In this document: positions 5,650-6,272 of the stretch, one piece after another
Layout of the letters: every line of letters starts with the position of its first letter
Position numbering within the stretch: the first letter of the stretch is position 1
Assembly (NCBI GenBank): GCA_015490105.1
Contig: WFYK01000067.1
Location: 1 to 6,272 of the forward strand
Length of the DNA: 6,272 bases
Origin: Aquificaceae bacterium
Lineage (GTDB): Bacteria > Aquificota > Aquificia > Aquificales > Aquificaceae
Direction: 5' to 3'
The notes under the pieces: generated by a model
What the model saw: the letters and a program-made list of their open reading frames with translations, nothing else
Databases searched by the model: none
Told to the model about the DNA's origin: nothing
Position numbers and translations under genes: made by a program

Positions 5650-6272
5650 GTTCTACAAAGAGAGGGATTTTCGGGAAACTAAAATAGGGGAGATACCGAA
5701 GGATTGGGAGGTGAGGAGGTTGGGGGATATTAGCGAAGTTAAAAGAGGCGCTTCTCCAAGACCAAAAGGAGATCCACGATATTTCTCAAATAGCTATACA
5801 GGCATACACTGGTTAAAAATCTCCGATTTATCCAAACACAAAAAGAGTATTTACTTGACTTATACAGACGAATTCTTAACTGAAGAAGGAAAAAGAAAAA
5901 GTGTTTACGTAGAGCCTGACACTTTAATAATTTCAAATAGTGGTACTGTAGGAAAACCTATAATAACTAAAATACCCGCATGTATTCATGATGGATTCTT
6001 AGCAATAAAAAATATAAAGAATGCTTGGCAAGAATTTCTATATTATTGGTTTGAATATAACGAAGAGAAAATAATAGCTTGTGCTCAACAAGGAACTCAA
6101 GCAAATTTAAATACAAATATAGTAAAAAACCTCCCTATCCCTCTTCCCCCTCTCCCAGAACAAAAAGCCATCGCAAGCGTCCTCAAAGAGTTTGACGACC
6201 TTATAGAGGTTATAAACAAACAGATAGAAACGCTCAAGAGAATCAAAAAGAAGATGATGGAAGTGTATTTTA
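5639..6272 (+). CDS. hsdS: Type I restriction-modification specificity subunit (HsdS), 5' part (runs off right edge)
   Basis: The frame is open from ATG 5639 to the end of the window (211 full codons). The start KIGEIPKDWEVRRLGDI (15-31) is the standard entry to an HsdS target recognition domain. The first recognition domain spans about 20-165 and reads one half of the bipartite target. LPPLPEQKAIASVL at 169-182 and the following long helix (to ~210) are the conserved spacer that sets half-site spacing and binds HsdM. The second recognition domain lies beyond the edge. GAGGG at 5626-5630 gives an 8-base gap to the start codon, and the first 11 bases overlap the TOPRIM-like gene. The recognition domain is much more AT-rich than the flanking conserved parts, as expected for exchangeable specificity modules. 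The target sequence cannot be predicted by eye. Confidence 0.93.
   Translation, partial: MRVEFYKERDFRETKIGEIPKDWEVRRLGDISEVKRGASPRPKGDPRYFSNSYTGIHWLKISDLSKHKKSIYLTYTDEFLTEEGKRKSVYVEPDTLIISNSGTVGKPIITKIPACIHDGFLAIKNIKNAWQEFLYYWFEYNEEKIIACAQQGTQANLNTNIVKNLPIPLPPLPEQKAIASVLKEFDDLIEVINKQIETLKRIKKKMMEVYF

Noticed and set aside
2050..5726. Direct repeat AGGTTGGGGG at 2050-2059 and 5717-5726, roughly flanking the cargo, considered as an insertion footprint.
   Set aside because: Several 10-base repeats are expected by chance in a window of this size, both copies encode an Arg-Leu-Gly stretch, and the second lies well inside hsdS and not at the cargo edge.
5739..5936. Minus-strand open frame opposite hsdS.
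   Set aside because: Low-complexity translation opposite a clear HsdS recognition domain; no independent support.

Overview
The window is a bacterial type I restriction-modification (RM) locus with a compact cargo of putative defence genes between the modification gene (hsdM) and the specificity gene (hsdS). Heavy AGG/AGA arginine and ATA isoleucine use, strong GGAGG ribosome binding sites, Lys/Glu-rich proteins, overlapping genes and moderate GC suggest a thermophile, probably an Aquificales-type bacterium. This assignment is an inference from style, not from a database match.

Layout. Bases 1-202 hold the 5' part of an HU-type DNA-binding protein gene on the minus strand, running off the left edge. 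Bases 203-363 are a divergent intergenic region with a promoter-like pair facing each way and an inverted repeat over the rightward -10 region. All later genes are on the plus strand with gaps of 12 bases or less, so they look like one operon: hsdM (364-2064), a NYN/PIN-like putative RNase (2069-3127), a minimal nucleotidyltransferase (3140-3460), a HEPN-type partner (3436-3852), an AAA15/OLD-like ATPase (3836-5014), a TOPRIM-like DUF3226-type protein (5011-5649), and the start of hsdS (5639 to the right edge). hsdR is not in the window.

How the genes may work together. HsdM and HsdS would form the methyltransferase core of a type I RM enzyme and, with an HsdR encoded elsewhere, the restriction complex. 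Three further modules sit between them: a NYN nuclease candidate, a HEPN/MNT toxin-antitoxin pair carrying the R-x4-H-x-Y motif, and an ATPase/TOPRIM pair whose organisation recalls RloA/RloB, PARIS AriA/AriB and the OLD/Gabija nucleases. A plausible reading is a layered system: restriction first, then RNA- or nucleic-acid-cleaving abortive modules if restriction fails. The whole arrangement is the most noteworthy feature of the window. Co-function is inferred from gene order alone.

Base composition is mosaic. hsdM, the last ~190 bases of the NYN gene, the MNT/HEPN pair and the conserved parts of hsdS are relatively GC-rich. The NYN core, the ATPase/TOPRIM pair and the first target recognition domain of hsdS are clearly AT-rich. 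This suggests the cargo was assembled from separately acquired pieces.
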